Below, piece by piece: positions 20,725 through 33,311 of a DNA stretch of 64,000 nucleotides; the stretch's first letter is position 1, and each line of letters begins with the position of its first letter. The DNA is from Hygrophila difformis (lineage: Eukaryota > Streptophyta > Magnoliopsida > Lamiales > Acanthaceae): contig JAOANR010000003.1 of NCBI GenBank assembly GCA_030278955.1, forward strand, positions 54,408,902-54,472,901, written 5' to 3'. A program made the translations under genes and the position numbers. The notes beneath the pieces were generated by a model. It searched no databases, had not been told where the DNA came from, and saw only the letters and a list, made by a program, of their open reading frames with translations.

Positions 20725-22049
20725 TATCATCAATATTTCCACATTTCTTCTATTACAATTCTTAATTTATTCATTCTTTAAAAGGAAATTTTACATAAAT
20801 TTAGGAGATAATAATGTTTAATTTACTCCACTATGCCCTTTTATTGATTAAGTTGATCACCTCATCATATTATTATAGATAGTGAGATTATTAGGAAAGT
20901 TAACACACATGATGTTTATCCTATCATGTATGACGACATCCCAGTCACAAATGATTCACCCAAACTTATCTTCTAGAATTCAGATTAATCCTACGTGCAC
21001 TTTTTAAACACAATAATATGCCCAATATGAGAAATCCAAATCCATGAACTTTATTTATTTGGAGTAAGTTGAATCACATCAAAAGTATTCCACAATAAAT
21101 TTTAATTAGCAATGCTTTTGAATTTTTGTTGTTTTTTTAATAATCAAATTTTTAATTAATAAAAAATTATCTACAAGTAGTATATTGTATCGAACCACAG
21201 TAAGTACTTAGCAATGCTTTTGAATTTTGCACTTTTTTTTAAAGGAATTCTAGGGTATTACCAGACATTATTGAGTATAAAACTAATCACTCAAGAATCG
21301 GGTGAACATTTAAAGATTTTTCCTGCTAAAACAAAATTCTGCATAACTGAAACTTTTACTTGAGCTGTTAGAGCCCTATACTACTCGTACCAAAGTTTTG
21401 AATTTATGATGTTAGTAAAGCCAGGATTAAAAGTGTGAATTTTATGATCAATATCGTTTCTGGTAAAATTTAAATTTTATGATTAGTGACGTTTCTGAGC
21501 GGTGATCAATAAAATGGAACAAAACAGGATGAATAGGTCACATATGCCACTTTTTCCTTTTTCTTTCTTTTTTTCCATGTAGAGGAAGAGGATTGTCTTT
21601 GTCTGTAGTAGCCCATGAGGTGGAAACCTTAGCTTCTACTCACTACGTACGTTATGGACGTCTACTGTCTTTGTCCAGTTCAGAAATTTCATTAATTTAA
21701 TGTTTAAAGGAAACATGATAAGGATACTACTAGTAATAATTAATACACACACAACACACCCTCCTATTCTCGAGTCTCCATAAGCCCCATAATGCCATGC
21801 AGTGTGCCAGCCACCGTACACAACATAACGTGTTCACTTTTTATTCTTTTTTTAAAAAAAAAATAAAGAAAATAAAATTAAAGGGTATTCAGATTCACAA
21901 AATACATATCTTTCCAATATTATTTAATATTTTTCATATCTAATTACTTAAAATTAGAGTTGGCACATTCAGCTTAACGAAATTTATTTATTTAATCCAA
22001 AAAAGTGAATTTTGTGCTGTAATTCTCATCGATTCTGTTCAGAGCTGCC
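20725..22049. other. Intergenic and promoter of the BCAT gene
   Basis: AT-rich spacer with no supported gene. A roughly 100-bp-spaced direct repeat (AGCAATGCTTTTGAATTTT at 21110 and 21211) is the only structure seen. Confidence 0.5.
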
Positions 22050-23866
22050 ATGGCGATTCAAAGATGCAATCTTTTTTATCTCGCATTCAGAACCGGAGCT
22101 GCTTCTCATCTCTCAAAGGTAATTAAGCTTTCCCTTCAGTCCTTGCATCTCCACAACCTTGATTTATGATAAAAAACTGTTGCAGAAACTTTTCAATTTT
22201 CGAGTAATTCGATGAATTTTTGGTTATAGATGGGGAGCGCCTATTTTGGCACTCAAGCTGCTGCTTCTTCTTCTGATCTGCCGGACGCGTATTCACCATC
22301 GAACGAAGAATACGCCCCCGTGGATTGGAACAATTTGGGCTTCGGTCTGATGCAGACCGATTACATGTATTCCGTAAAGTGCGGGAAGGACGAGGAGTTC
22401 AAGCAGGGCCGCATGCTTCCTTACGGCAACCTAGAATTGAGCCCTTCCGCCGGCGTTTTGAACTACGGCCAGGGATTGTTTGAAGGCACCAAGGCGTACA
22501 GGAGAGACGACGGCGGCATCTTTCTGTTCCGCCCGCGAGAGAATGCGCTGCGGATGCAATTTGGCGCGGATCGAATGTGTATGCCGTCGCCGTCTGTTTC
22601 CCAATTTGTCGATTCCGTTCGACAGACTGCGCTCGCCAATAGGCGTTGGATTCCGCCGCCGGGGAAAGGATCGTTGTATATTAGGCCTCTGCTGATCGGA
22701 ACCGGGCCGATTCTGGGATTGGCGCCTGCGTCGGAATACACTTTTTTGGTCTACGCTTCCCCCGTCGGGAACTACTTCAAGGTTTTGATGAAAATTCCTA
22801 TTTGATCGCAGAAAGATTTGAACTTTATTCGAATTTGCTTGCATAAGCGTTGATTTCTGGTGCAGGAAGGGGTGGCGCCGCTTAATTTGTATGTTGAAGA
22901 CGAGTTTCATCGTGCTTCTCGCGGTGGCGCCGGAGGTGTCAAGAGCATAACAAATTATGCACCGGTAAATTGTGAACACCATTTTTGTAAAGTGTGTGTT
23001 TTTTTTTTTATTTTTTTATTTTTTTTTTTATTGTATTAAGCTTACCAAGTGTTTGATGAAAGTTCTCTATGAATTTGTGTTTTGTCATGGTGTTTGTGAA
23101 GGTTTTGAAAGCCATAAGTAAAGCAAGGAACAGGGGATTCTCGGATGTCCTTTATCTTGATTCTGTGAACAAGAAGAACATCGAAGAGGTGTCTTCTTGC
23201 AATGTCTTCATAGTGAAGGTATTTAACTCTTCTATGTCTTATCTTAAGCACATTATCACTTATTAGTGACTAGAAATTACTACAAGTATTTAAGGATTAA
23301 TTACTTATGAAGCATCAGTTCAGTTTGATTAGAGCATTAGCTCCCTATGTTTGGTTTCCTGGCTATGGTAGTTCCCTTACAATTGACTCGCTGGATTGAT
23401 CGATATTTAGGTTAAAAAAAACGCTGCATTGATTTTTCCAGGGCAATGTGATTTCGACGCCACCAACAAATGGAACGATTCTTGCAGGCATCACACGAAA
23501 AAGCATCATGGATGTTGCGACAGATCTAGGCTTTCAGGTGAAGGAGCATTCTGTTTCGATTGATGAATTGTTAGAAGCAGATGAAGTATTCTGCACTGGA
23601 ACTGCAGTTGGAGTTGCACCTGTGGGAAGTGTGACGTACAAGGGTGACAAGTAAGTAACGATAAAACCCCGAAAAGTTCAGGACATGCTACAACACATTG
23701 AACAGGAGCTGATTGCATATGTATGTGTTTTTCTTGTTGGGGACACTGCAGGATTGAATATAAGATGAGTTCCCAACTTGTGTCGGAGAAGCTTAGTTCA
23801 AGACTTGTTGGGATTCAAAAAGGCAGTGTTCCTGATAAGCGGGGATGGATTATTCAAATTGATTGA
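22050..23866 (+). CDS. BCAT: Branched-chain amino acid aminotransferase, 6 exons
   Basis: Exons 22050-22118, 22230-22781, 22866-22964, 23102-23218, 23442-23650 and 23752-23866 join in frame through GT-AG introns to 386 residues, a normal plant BCAT length. The enzyme is a PLP fold-type IV transaminase that interconverts Leu, Ile and Val with their 2-oxo acids using glutamate/2-oxoglutarate. Family blocks seen: [68 protein letters not shown] (the Lys, residue 233, is the expected PLP-binding Lys), [23 protein letters not shown], then [11 protein letters not shown] and the C-terminal [15 protein letters not shown]. The first exon encodes a Ser/Arg/Ala-containing leader ([20 protein letters not shown]) consistent with a mitochondrial or plastid presequence. 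I took the start at 22050 rather than the Met opening exon 2 because the leader is in frame and has a proper donor. No defect is seen. Confidence 0.95.
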
Positions 23867-24257
23867 TTTTTGATCTTCATCATTCATCATCATGTCCTTT
23901 TGGATGAATTGGGAAGTCATGGTGCATTGGTAATACAGACTATTTTTAATTTCTTTTGTATATATTTTTATTATTATGGGATGAATCATGAATGTATAAT
24001 GTACTGTATATAGGAACCATGGTGAATGCTTCTACTTCACTAATTAGTACAAAAACAAGAATCGGTACATATGTTTGGGCGTCGAAGACCCCTAAAGGGA
24101 TTGTTGAAATTAAGATTCACTAAATGGGCCTCTTGGGCTTTTCTTCGTGAGATTATTGTCCACTGTCGAAATTCAATTAACCCTATATTTTACAAAGTAC
24201 AACTAATCGAAAAATTGCCAAACACATCTCCCCACTCGCCCTTTCTCTCATTTTATA

Positions 24258-24515
24258 CTTCCTCCGTCCCAATAGAAATATCCTGTTTGATTTTTTAACA
24301 CTGTTTATTGTTTAATTTTAATTCAATTTATTATATGTATATATTTGAAAAAAATAGTCGAGTTCGGTCTTGTTAGATTTGTTTAATCGTATAATTTTAG
24401 AATATACATTTTGCATAATTTTTAGTTCTATATATTTTGAGGTATTAAGGATAAAAAAAATGCGTTGGATTGTGTGTAGAAATAAAATAAGACATTTTAA
24501 GTGGGACTGAGAGAG
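24258..24515. mobile_element. Stowaway-like MITE
   Basis: The termini CTTCCTCCGTCCCAATAG and AGTGGGACTGAGAGAG are inverted, flanked by TA. The interior shares TTGTTAGATTTGTTTAATCG-type words with the other Stowaway copies here. It lies about 390 bp downstream of the BCAT stop. Confidence 0.8.
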
Positions 24516-25719
24516 TAATTTTTAGTTGTATACTATTTGAGTTATTAGTAATTTATTTTTTAAAATTTTATAATAAATAAAAATAGGGAAATTTTTTTTA
24601 AGAAAAATAAGTAGCTTGCACTCATGGTGACGTTCTGGTTCAAATATTATTTTGTATTTGATTGACTTTTAATCCATTCAATTCAAAAGTTAATAAATAA
24701 TCCTTCAGTCTAAAAGTCATATAAAAGTTGTTTGGGAATCATTGACCCACATAATATATGTAGCACTCCTAGTATTTATCTAGTACTACTAGTATTATAG
24801 ATACGTCATTGGACAATTTGTACTGCGGCTAGGTGTAATAAATATGGGTAGATGTAGAAGAAGTAAACAAGAACATACACAAATACATTGGATAATCCAA
24901 ATCAACATAATTTAATTAATCCTCCAATTACGTAGTATCCCACCCTCTCTCACATTTATAATATAATCCCTTAGGATAACCGCTATCTTTATTATTATGT
25001 AGATTCTAAATAAATTTGTATGATATAGATATAATTAAATGGTACTAATCCGTAAAAAATTATATACTGTACAATTTTAACTATATCTAATATCTAATAA
25101 CAATGACAATAAATCCGTTACAAGGTCAATTGGATACAATCAGCCGGACTAAGCGACAGGAAAACAAACAAGAAAAAGAAAATCTTACAAATTTAATATT
25201 CTAAAAACAGAAAGTGGATTTGGATGTCAATTTATCACAATTATAAGCTCAATTTTAAATAATAAATTAAAATTAATTAGATCACTAATCGTTTCTAATG
25301 GAAGAAGGTACTCTTCAGCCAACTGTAGGTAGCTATGGGAGGACAAAGGTTTTTTTAATGATGTCCACCATATTCGTGTGATGTCCGTGAGTATTTTTGT
25401 AATGATTGGTGGTTTGAGACATTTTTGGTTGTTTTTAACTTTATATAGTAGTTGGACTCAACATATCACAAAAACTATAGTGGACATCACCACTGCATAT
25501 ACTGTTGAAGTAATGATCTGCGCCCTAACTCTATTGGTTTCTAATGTATTCATTTTATTTTCAAGCAACTATGAACTATGTACTTAAAAATATACTTTCT
25601 TGGTCTGCCAATTGCATTACAAAAAGATTTTATAAAATAAACATAATTTAAAGGCAAAATAAAAAAAAAAAACAAATAAAAATTAAATTTTTATCATGTA
25701 CCACGTATATTGAGGTCAC
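24516..25719. other. AT-rich spacer, nothing supported
   Basis: No ORF with family similarity, RNA gene or clear terminal repeats. A weak inverted pair (GATGTCCACCATATTC at about 25361 and GTGGACATCACC at 25481) is present. Confidence 0.5.
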
Positions 25720-26366
25720 ATTGTGCCCAATGGCGAATCTAGTATTGGTCAAGGTGGGTCAATTGACCCACCATAGATGACCAAAGAGAATTTTTTTTAG
25801 GTAATAACACATTTTTTTTTCAAAGTAGGATGGGATTAGTAATTCACTTTTAGTTTTAATCTCCATACTCTAGCCCATACATACTTATTTATCAAGCCCA
25901 TTTAATTTGAAAGTTATTTTTTTTGGTAAACTATGGCCCAAGCCCCATTTACAATTCTTTCCACGTTTTTAGTCCCTATCCCCCATTTTCTTATATTTTG
26001 CACCCTATTACAATGTTTGACTCAATGAATACGCCCCCACCCTTTTCTCCTTGATACGATTAAACTCTTAATCAACGGGTTAATTCAAAATCAAAACTAA
26101 CAATGCAAAAGAAAGAGAACATCGACAGAGTGCCAGATAAAACACCGAGAGGAGAAGAGGACGAAATGGACTTGGAAGAGACCAAAGTTATCGAAATTGC
26201 TCCCACATTTTTAAGCAACCATTTAGTGGAAAATAAAGAGAGGAGAAATACAAATGGGCGAGCAAGGGAGAAAGCAAGAGCATAGGATTTGGTACACGAG
26301 AATACCGAGCAAGGGAGAAAGGAAAGAAGAGGAATCACACAAAAACCCCACATTTTGAAGCAAAAA

Positions 26367-27454
26367 ATGCAGCCGAAGAAGAAGACGGATCAAACCCAAG
26401 AGGCCCAGCAAGCCCCTGCTAGTATGCAGGTTTATTTTTTTTTTCTTTTATTTTTTGTGAATGTTGGTTGAAGAATACGTTAGGTTAAGCTAGGTTTTTT
26501 TTATGAAATGGAAGATTGTAAGTTCAATTGAAGTTAGTGGGAGTTGAATGATTTGTGTTTGATATATAGAATGGTGGAGAACTTATATTGAATGTGTGAT
26601 TAGCCTTGTGAACGTAATTCACACCTAATGTGTTCATTAAAATGATAGAAAGGTTATGTTGGTCTAGAATCCTCAATTTTGACATACATTGTTGTGTTAA
26701 TTAATCAATGTTAGTGTTTGGCAATGGTTGGTTGTAGAATCTAATAGTTTTGAGTGGTGAAAATAGTGTTTGGCAAAGGTTGAATAGAACTCTGGATAGC
26801 ATATCTTTTGGTTATGATTTTTCATACAAGACCTTAATTCAAGACTCTATGCTTCATTTGATGTGCATGGACCTGGTGCAAGTTTGCAAGCTTGGAAAAC
26901 AGTGATTCTGGACAGCAAATCTTTTGGATATGATTTTTCATACAGGACCGTAATTCAAGACTCTATGCTTCATTGTGATACGCATGGACCTCTGGTGCAA
27001 ATCTGCAAGCTGGGCAAACGGTGATTCATGCCAGTTTGGAACTTCTGTAACATTTTTATACTCAAGGCACTTTCATTTTTAATACTATTGGGTATGAACT
27101 GCCTCAATAACCCACTTCAAGTCAGTGAATTAGTGAAGAGTTCATTATGTGCTTGGGCCTTGGTTATCTAAATATGGTTTTAATACTTCTTTGCTGATCA
27201 AAATTTAGAACTTGTACACAATTTAGGATAAATCAAATCATGAATTTTTCGGTTCACAGGGAAGTTTGGCTTTCAGTTTCACGGTTGTTCATCTTCATGA
27301 TGACGCTATACGTGAATACCATATGAGCTTGAACTCTAGGGGTGCTATTTGGAAACATGTGCTTCAAAAGAAAGTTTTCAGTGTAGCATTCTTTTATTTG
27401 TTTGTACTTATAGTAGAATATTCAGTTTTCAGTGTATTCATTAGGGCAAGCTAA
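26367..27454 (+). CDS. Weak candidate two-exon ORF inside the large hAT-like element
   Basis: Exon 26367-26429 (opens MQPKKKTDQTQEAQQAPAS, ends CAG before GTTTAT) joins in phase 0 to a segment from 27260 (GSLAFSFTVVHLHDD..., TTCACAG acceptor) that stays open to 27454. About 86 residues would result. No family is recognised and the second exon ends in low-complexity hydrophobic sequence, so this may be chance. Confidence 0.2.
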
Positions 27455-27699
27455 TTGTTTTGTGTCTATACTAAATTTATTTAAGTTTTATTTACTATGT
27501 GGAATTCGATGCTAGATTTTCGATGTTGGGAATTGGATGTTTTGGAATATTAGATTTTGAATGGTATAAAATGGATGTTCGAGAGAATTTTGGTTGTATG
27601 TGATGGTAGATGGCTTTATGATGTTGGATTTTAAATGTGTGGTAACCAACCAAGTAAAAAAATGTATCCAACAAAAATATCTTATTTTTTTGAAACTGT

Positions 27700-27890
27700 A
27701 ACGAGATGACGGTGGAGAGGACGGTCATTTCGAACCGCCCCATACATTTTGAAGTGGACAAAATGTTGGGTCGGTCAGTGGGACGATCCTGAGGAACGTC
27801 CCATGACCGTCCCATACATTCTGAAGTGGACATAATATTTGGGACGGTCACTGGGACGGTCCTGACCGTCCCAGTGACCATCCAATATAT
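27700..27890. repeat. GGGACGGTC/GACCGTCCC repeat cluster
   Basis: Direct and inverted copies of GGGACGGTC-type words, including a roughly 75-bp direct repeat with CCCATACATTnTGAAGTGGACA (twice). The region can fold into a long hairpin (TGGGACGGTCCTGACCGTCCCA near 27853). Confidence 0.75.
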
Positions 27891-28546
27891 TTTTTTGTCC
27901 CCAACTTGTTCACCAGAAAATGCAACAAGTGGTTACCAAGTCTTCACATTGTTGATTATCACACTTGTAGTGATTTAGTTACCACAATTTTTTTTAACCC
28001 AATTAACATAAATTCTCTATATATTTCAACCCACTTATTTGTTTATACGTGGTTACCACACTTCTAATACTTTATTGCCATACTTTGAAATTCTTTGTTA
28101 CCACATTCTTCTCTATGTGGTTACCGTTGTTGACACTACTTACCATTGTATATCCACATTCTTACCACATGGCTATGTTTCTACTTACCATATTAAGTTA
28201 TATTCTTTCTACATGAACTGTGTTACAAAGTTGAATTAAACTTACTCAGTGAATAGTATTTACTATGCAAATGTTGTATTCTTTAAATTAAGGAGGGAAT
28301 ATATGACTACACATTTATCAGAATACTGAAAATAATATACCACGTATTTGGACTAGTGGACGGCTTGTGGACTCTTCCAAATCACCGTTCAGTTGACCAT
28401 TTAGTGAAACAAATACAATATGCGAAAAATAATGAAGGATTTCAAAGTGATATTGACCTTGTAAGTAATAAGGAACTTTAATTACGCTTCCTAGTAACCA
28501 TTATGATAGGATGATATGATTGGATGAATAAATTGATAGTTAAATA

Positions 28547-28775
28547 CAAATCAACCCTAAACCCTAAATGTTAAAAAAACCCAAACCTAGAACACATCAA
28601 CCCTAAACCCAAAACACATTCATTGCACTAGTAAAGTCTTGACTTTACCATAAAGGGTAAGGTGATCACACACAACTTAATAACCTTAAACCCTACAAAT
28701 ATTAAAAACCCTAAATTCTACAAATCCTAAAATTCTTAAACCCCTAAAATCTTAAACCCTAAGCCCTATAAAAAC
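28547..28775. repeat. Degenerate telomere-like repeats (AAACCCTAAA)
   Basis: Many AACCCTAAA/AAACCCTA words, interrupted and diverged. This looks like an interstitial telomere-like tract inside the hAT-like element. Confidence 0.7.
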
Positions 28776-29460
28776 ATTGATTACCACGAGTACCATCAAT
28801 GTGTTACCACAATGTTGCTGTGTTTGTTACCCCAATTCTTGTAGAGTGCTTACCACATTATCCTTATATAGTTTACCATGAATTACCATACTTTTTATGA
28901 ATTATATACTCCATGGATATTTTTAAATTACCACACATCTTCATTCATTCTTACTGTATTCATCTTCTATTGGTTATCATGGATATCACCTACTTAAGTT
29001 ACCACGAAAAATATCTTATTTCTACACATAATACCACGACACATCGAAGACGTGGACAAGTCTCTGGTTTACCACATGTACCATATTACATTTACCAAGT
29101 TCTTGGTATGTGGTTTACCACGCTGTTTGTATGTGTTTTACCATCAATACCATATCAAATGCCATATGGTATTTATCGGGTTAATGATATGTGGTTTATC
29201 ACTGTATTGGTATGTGGTTTACCACAACTACCATATAGTATTTACCAAGTTATTGGTACGTGGTTTAACACTTTATATCGGTATGGTTTACCATGTACAA
29301 GTTGACGACCCCCCTCCCCACCCCCGCGCACGCGAAAAACATAGTAACCAATTACCGCATAATGCGGTAACCTTATGATGTAGGCTATGATAAAGTATTA
29401 GCCTATTATGTGGCAACACATTTGCATTTGGGTTGGTAAATTTTGGTATATTGTTTTTAC

Positions 29461-29996
29461 CAAGGTTGTTAAGATCGGGATCCTATATAGGATCGTTTTT
29501 GTCTTTGCAAGATCGGGATCGTAGGATCGAATCGGGATTCTAAGATCCTATGAAATTATTATTTATATTTTTTAAAATTAATACTTGTTAATTATCTCAC
29601 TAAAATAGTGACAGTTATATTTAGAAATATCTATTTTAGATCCATTTTGAACAAGAATTTGATAGTTAATAGCATGCTTATTCATGATACAATGGAAGTT
29701 AAGCACGAACACATAACTCAACCATTATGGGTTCAACATTGCAAAGATATATTAAACAAAATTGATAAAAAAAATAGCATAACCAAAATCATGAAGAGGT
29801 AGAAATAATAAGTAATTTTGCTCCAAAAAAAAAACCATAAAGTTTATGATGCGATCCTACGATCCTAACCCGATCCTAACGATCCTAACATGATCCTAAC
29901 AAATTTTTGATCCTAAGGCGATCCGGATCGTTTTTTATGGCTAGGATCGTAGGATCGTGCGATCCTACGATCAGGATCGCGATTTTAACAATCCAG
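29461..29996. mobile_element. hAT-type MITE nested in the satellite
   Basis: The ends CAAGGTTGTTAAGATCG and CGATTTTAACAATCCAG are inverted, flanked by GTTTTTAC at 29453-29460 and 29997-30004. The interior near both ends has repeated GATCCTA/TAGGATC words. The empty site is visible in the paralogous block near 30347 (TGTTTTTGCCAAGTTCTTG). Confidence 0.85.
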
Positions 29997-30830
29997 GTTT
30001 TTACCAAGTTCTTGATATGTGTTTTACCACGCTATATAAATATGGTTTACCACATATACCAAATGGTATTTACCAAGTTCATGATATGTGGTTTACCACA
30101 TAAATCATTGGGTCTTTACCAAGTTATTGGTATGCGGATTACCATTGTATTGGTATGTGCTTTACCACATATACCATATGATGTTTACCAAGTTCTTGGT
30201 ATGTGGTTTACCACGCTACACCAATATGGTTTACCGTAGTAACCAATTACTGCATAATGCGGTAACCTTAAGATGTATACTATGATAAAACATTAGCCTA
30301 TTATGTGGTAACACATTTGCATTTGGGTTGATAAATTTTGGTATATTGTTTTTGCCAAGTTCTTGATATGTGTTTTACTACGCTATACAAATATGGTTTA
30401 CCACATGTACCATATGGTATTTATCAAGTTTATGGTATGTGGTTTTTACCACATAATTCATTTGGTCTTTACCAAGTTATTGGTATGCGGATTACCATTG
30501 TATTGGTATGTGCTTTACCACATATACCGTATGATGTTTACCAAGTTCTTGATATATGATTTACCACGCTACACCAATATGGTTTACCATAGATACCATA
30601 TGATCTTTACTAAGTTCTTGGTATGTGGTTTACCACGCTATACCAATATGGTTACCACATATACCTTATGATATTTACCAAATTCATGGTATGTGATTTA
30701 CCACGCTATTGGTATGTGCTTTACCACATAAATTATTTGGTCTTTACCAAGTTATTGGTATGTGGATTACCATTGTATTGGTATGTGCTTAACCACATAT
30801 ACCACATGGTGTTTACCAAATTCTTGGTAT

Positions 30831-31851
30831 CACTACAAGAAAAATTCATTTTACCGACCGCACCTGCGGTCGGTAACCCCGAAACGCGGGTCGTTTCGGG
30901 GATTACCGACCGCACCACCGACCGCAAGGGTCGGTCGGTAATTCCTTGGTAGGTATTTTTTCTCCGACCAAAAAAATTTGCCGTCGGAACCTTGCCGACC
31001 GCATTACCGACCGCACGGTGGTCGGTAAATTTCCCGACCAAATTACCGACAGCAAATGCGGTCGGTACAATCTGGTCCTAAGAGGTCCTGGAGAACTTTA
31101 CCGACCGAATTACCGACCGCACATGCGGTCGGTAATTCTATTTTATGAAAAAATTGTTCTCGGGAGGGCTCGAACCGCCCACCTCACCATTACCATCCTC
31201 AACCCTAACCAGCTTAGCTAGGTGTCTAACACATCAATCATATTCCGCCATGTGTCCTTTATAGTACACCGCCATGTGGCCATCTGTGCACTTCATGTTT
31301 CATGTCAATGTATGAAATGTTGTATATATAACCTATATAAGTACATATATACATATAAATGTGAAAATTAGAAACTAAATTAAACTATAAAATAAAAATA
31401 AAAATTATATTAATTAAATAATATTAAAATTCATTAATTAAATTCTAATATAAAATAAAATAATTAAATAAAAAAACCTAAAATCACTAAATTAAATAAA
31501 ATAATTAATAAGAAAATTAAAGAAATATTTATTAAAAATAAAAAATTAAAAATGTGAAAAAAATTTAGCGACCGAAATTTCGGTCGGTAATGCGGTCGGT
31601 AGATTATTTTATTTTTTAAAAAAATAATAAAAAATTTAAAAAAATTGGAAAAATTTGAAAAAAATTACCGACCGCAATTGCGGTCGGTAATGCGGTCGGT
31701 AACACCGACCGAATTAAATTGGGTCGGTGCAGAGGTCGTCCGGAAACCGGGTCCACCATAACGGCTCTAAATTACCGACCGCATGTTGCGGTCGGCCCCG
31801 CAACATGTCGGTCGGTAATTTCGGTCGGTAAAACGCGTTTTTCTTGTAGTG
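30831..31851. mobile_element. Non-autonomous CACTA element nested in the satellite
   Basis: The termini are CACTACAAGAAAAA and TTTTTCTTGTAGTG, with 3-bp duplication TAT (30828-30830, 31852-31854). Near both ends, TTACCGACCGCA and TGCGGTCGGTAA repeat in both orientations, typical subterminal repeats of CACTA elements. Without it the host repeat reads TTCTTGGTATGTGGTTTACC, matching neighbouring units. Length 1,021 bp; no transposase. Confidence 0.93.
31155..31228 (-). other. tRNA-like sequence with pol III box A and box B inside the CACTA element
   Basis: On the minus strand, TAGCTAAGCTGG (31220-31209) fits the box A consensus and GGTTCGAGCCC (31177-31167) differs from box B consensus at one base, at tRNA-like spacing. 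No cloverleaf acceptor stem or full tRNA was assembled. A tRNA- or SINE-derived fragment is the likeliest explanation. Confidence 0.45.
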
Positions 31852-33233
31852 TATGTGGTTTACCACATATACCATATGACATTTACCAAGTTCTTATTAT
31901 GTGATTTACCACTCTATTGGTATGTGCTTTACCACGCCATGGTATGTGATTTACCACATTATTTAACTAAGATGTTTTGTTTATCATTAACTATTAAAAA
32001 CCTTACGGCCTAAAGTGTGACTTTTAAAAACATGGGGCTTTGACTCTAAGGTTATGTTTGTAATGGGTATTGGGCCCTTGTTTCAAGTGATTGAAAACTA
32101 GTGTAGAAGATCTTATTTCATAAGAATGTGAAGATTATTTGTTAATTTTGAGTATGTATCACTTTATTTGACTAATTTTTCTCTTTGCAAATTTATTTTG
32201 GTAGTGTTGGCCTATCCATTTATAATGTTTGTCTCGGTTTTTTCACTTGATTGAGAGTGCTAAGATTAGGAATACTAAACTCTTTCCAAAACAACAAATT
32301 TTTTTTGCCTAAACTGTATTTTTTTAAAAGAATTTGGTATCTATGTTATCTATTTTTTTTTTTTGAGACTAATGATATCTTTATTCCACATCCAAAATTG
32401 GCATCTCCACAACAACAAAGTCCTTCCCAGACATCGTTGCATGCAACACAACTATTAAAAGAAGCCCACATCAACACACAGGATTGAAACATTCTAGAAA
32501 TGAGAAAACCGAAAACTGATCATGATGATGTTGCAACTGCTTATCATCCTCATCAGGACCCTTCAACCGAACTTACCAAATGCGTTGAGGACAGCATGGA
32601 GAACTATGATCATCATACCGAAACATCCGTCGTCCTGCTACAACCTAGCTTCTGTGCTCCAGATCCCTCATGGCAACACCAAGCATGTGTAATACATCCT
32701 TGAGCATCAGCTTGAGCAACAGCATTATCCCCTTGAGGACAGCGGCGTGATCCTTCCCAAAATCTCCGTCGTCATCGAGAGACACTTCCAGGAGCAGCTT
32801 CAACACGAGTAAGCAAGACATATCCTATCTCAAGAGAGCCTACCTTCGAAACTCCACAATATACTATGTAGCTTTCAGGTGACGATTCAATAAGACAGTC
32901 TTATACCTTACTTCATATTCACATCTCCCCTGCAATATTTTCCAACCCCTAATGCTTCGAAACTGAAGGGACTGGATTATGGGAGAAGACGGGGTCAGTG
33001 AAATGGTCAGGGAGGGGGCAAATTGGTGGGATTAGGATCAGCGTAGTGTTCAGGAAAGGAAGCAAAGAGACTGGAATAGGGTAGAAGGGGAACCATCTAA
33101 ACATAAAGAACTCACTGCATTTTCACCATACCACCACATAGCTATGAACCAGCAGCTACATTACCTTACAACACGCTTCCGCACCATACTTATGAGCTAT
33201 CAATTCTATTCTTTTCCTCTTTCTTATTACTAC

Positions 33234-33256
33234 CTTTTTTTCTTTTTTCTTCTTCT

Positions 33257-33291
<35 letters not shown>

Positions 33292-33311
33292 CTTTCCTTC
33301 TTTTTCTTTTG
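33234..33311. repeat. Poly-T/pyrimidine low-complexity tract
   Basis: An almost uninterrupted T run with scattered C. It produces a spurious poly-Phe ORF. Confidence 0.95.

Larger units (their letters stand above)
28780..31960. repeat. Degenerate satellite based on TTTACCAAGTTCTTGGTATGTG
   Basis: Units of roughly 65-75 bp contain TTTACCAAGTTnTTGGTATGTG, GGTTTACCACG and ACCATATGGT words. A longer block starting GTAACCAATTACnGCATAATGCGGTAAC occurs at 29344 and 30240. Spurious ORFs rich in CGLPRY/VYHMYHM come from this array. It is interrupted by the elements at 29461 and 30831. Confidence 0.85.

Noticed and set aside
22431..22982. Antisense ORF of 183 codons
   Set aside because: Shadow of BCAT exons 2 and 3 with no family resemblance.
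29052..30952. Series of ORFs rich in YHMVFTKFLVCGLPRY
   Set aside because: Translations of the degenerate satellite; several frames are open because the repeat lacks stops.
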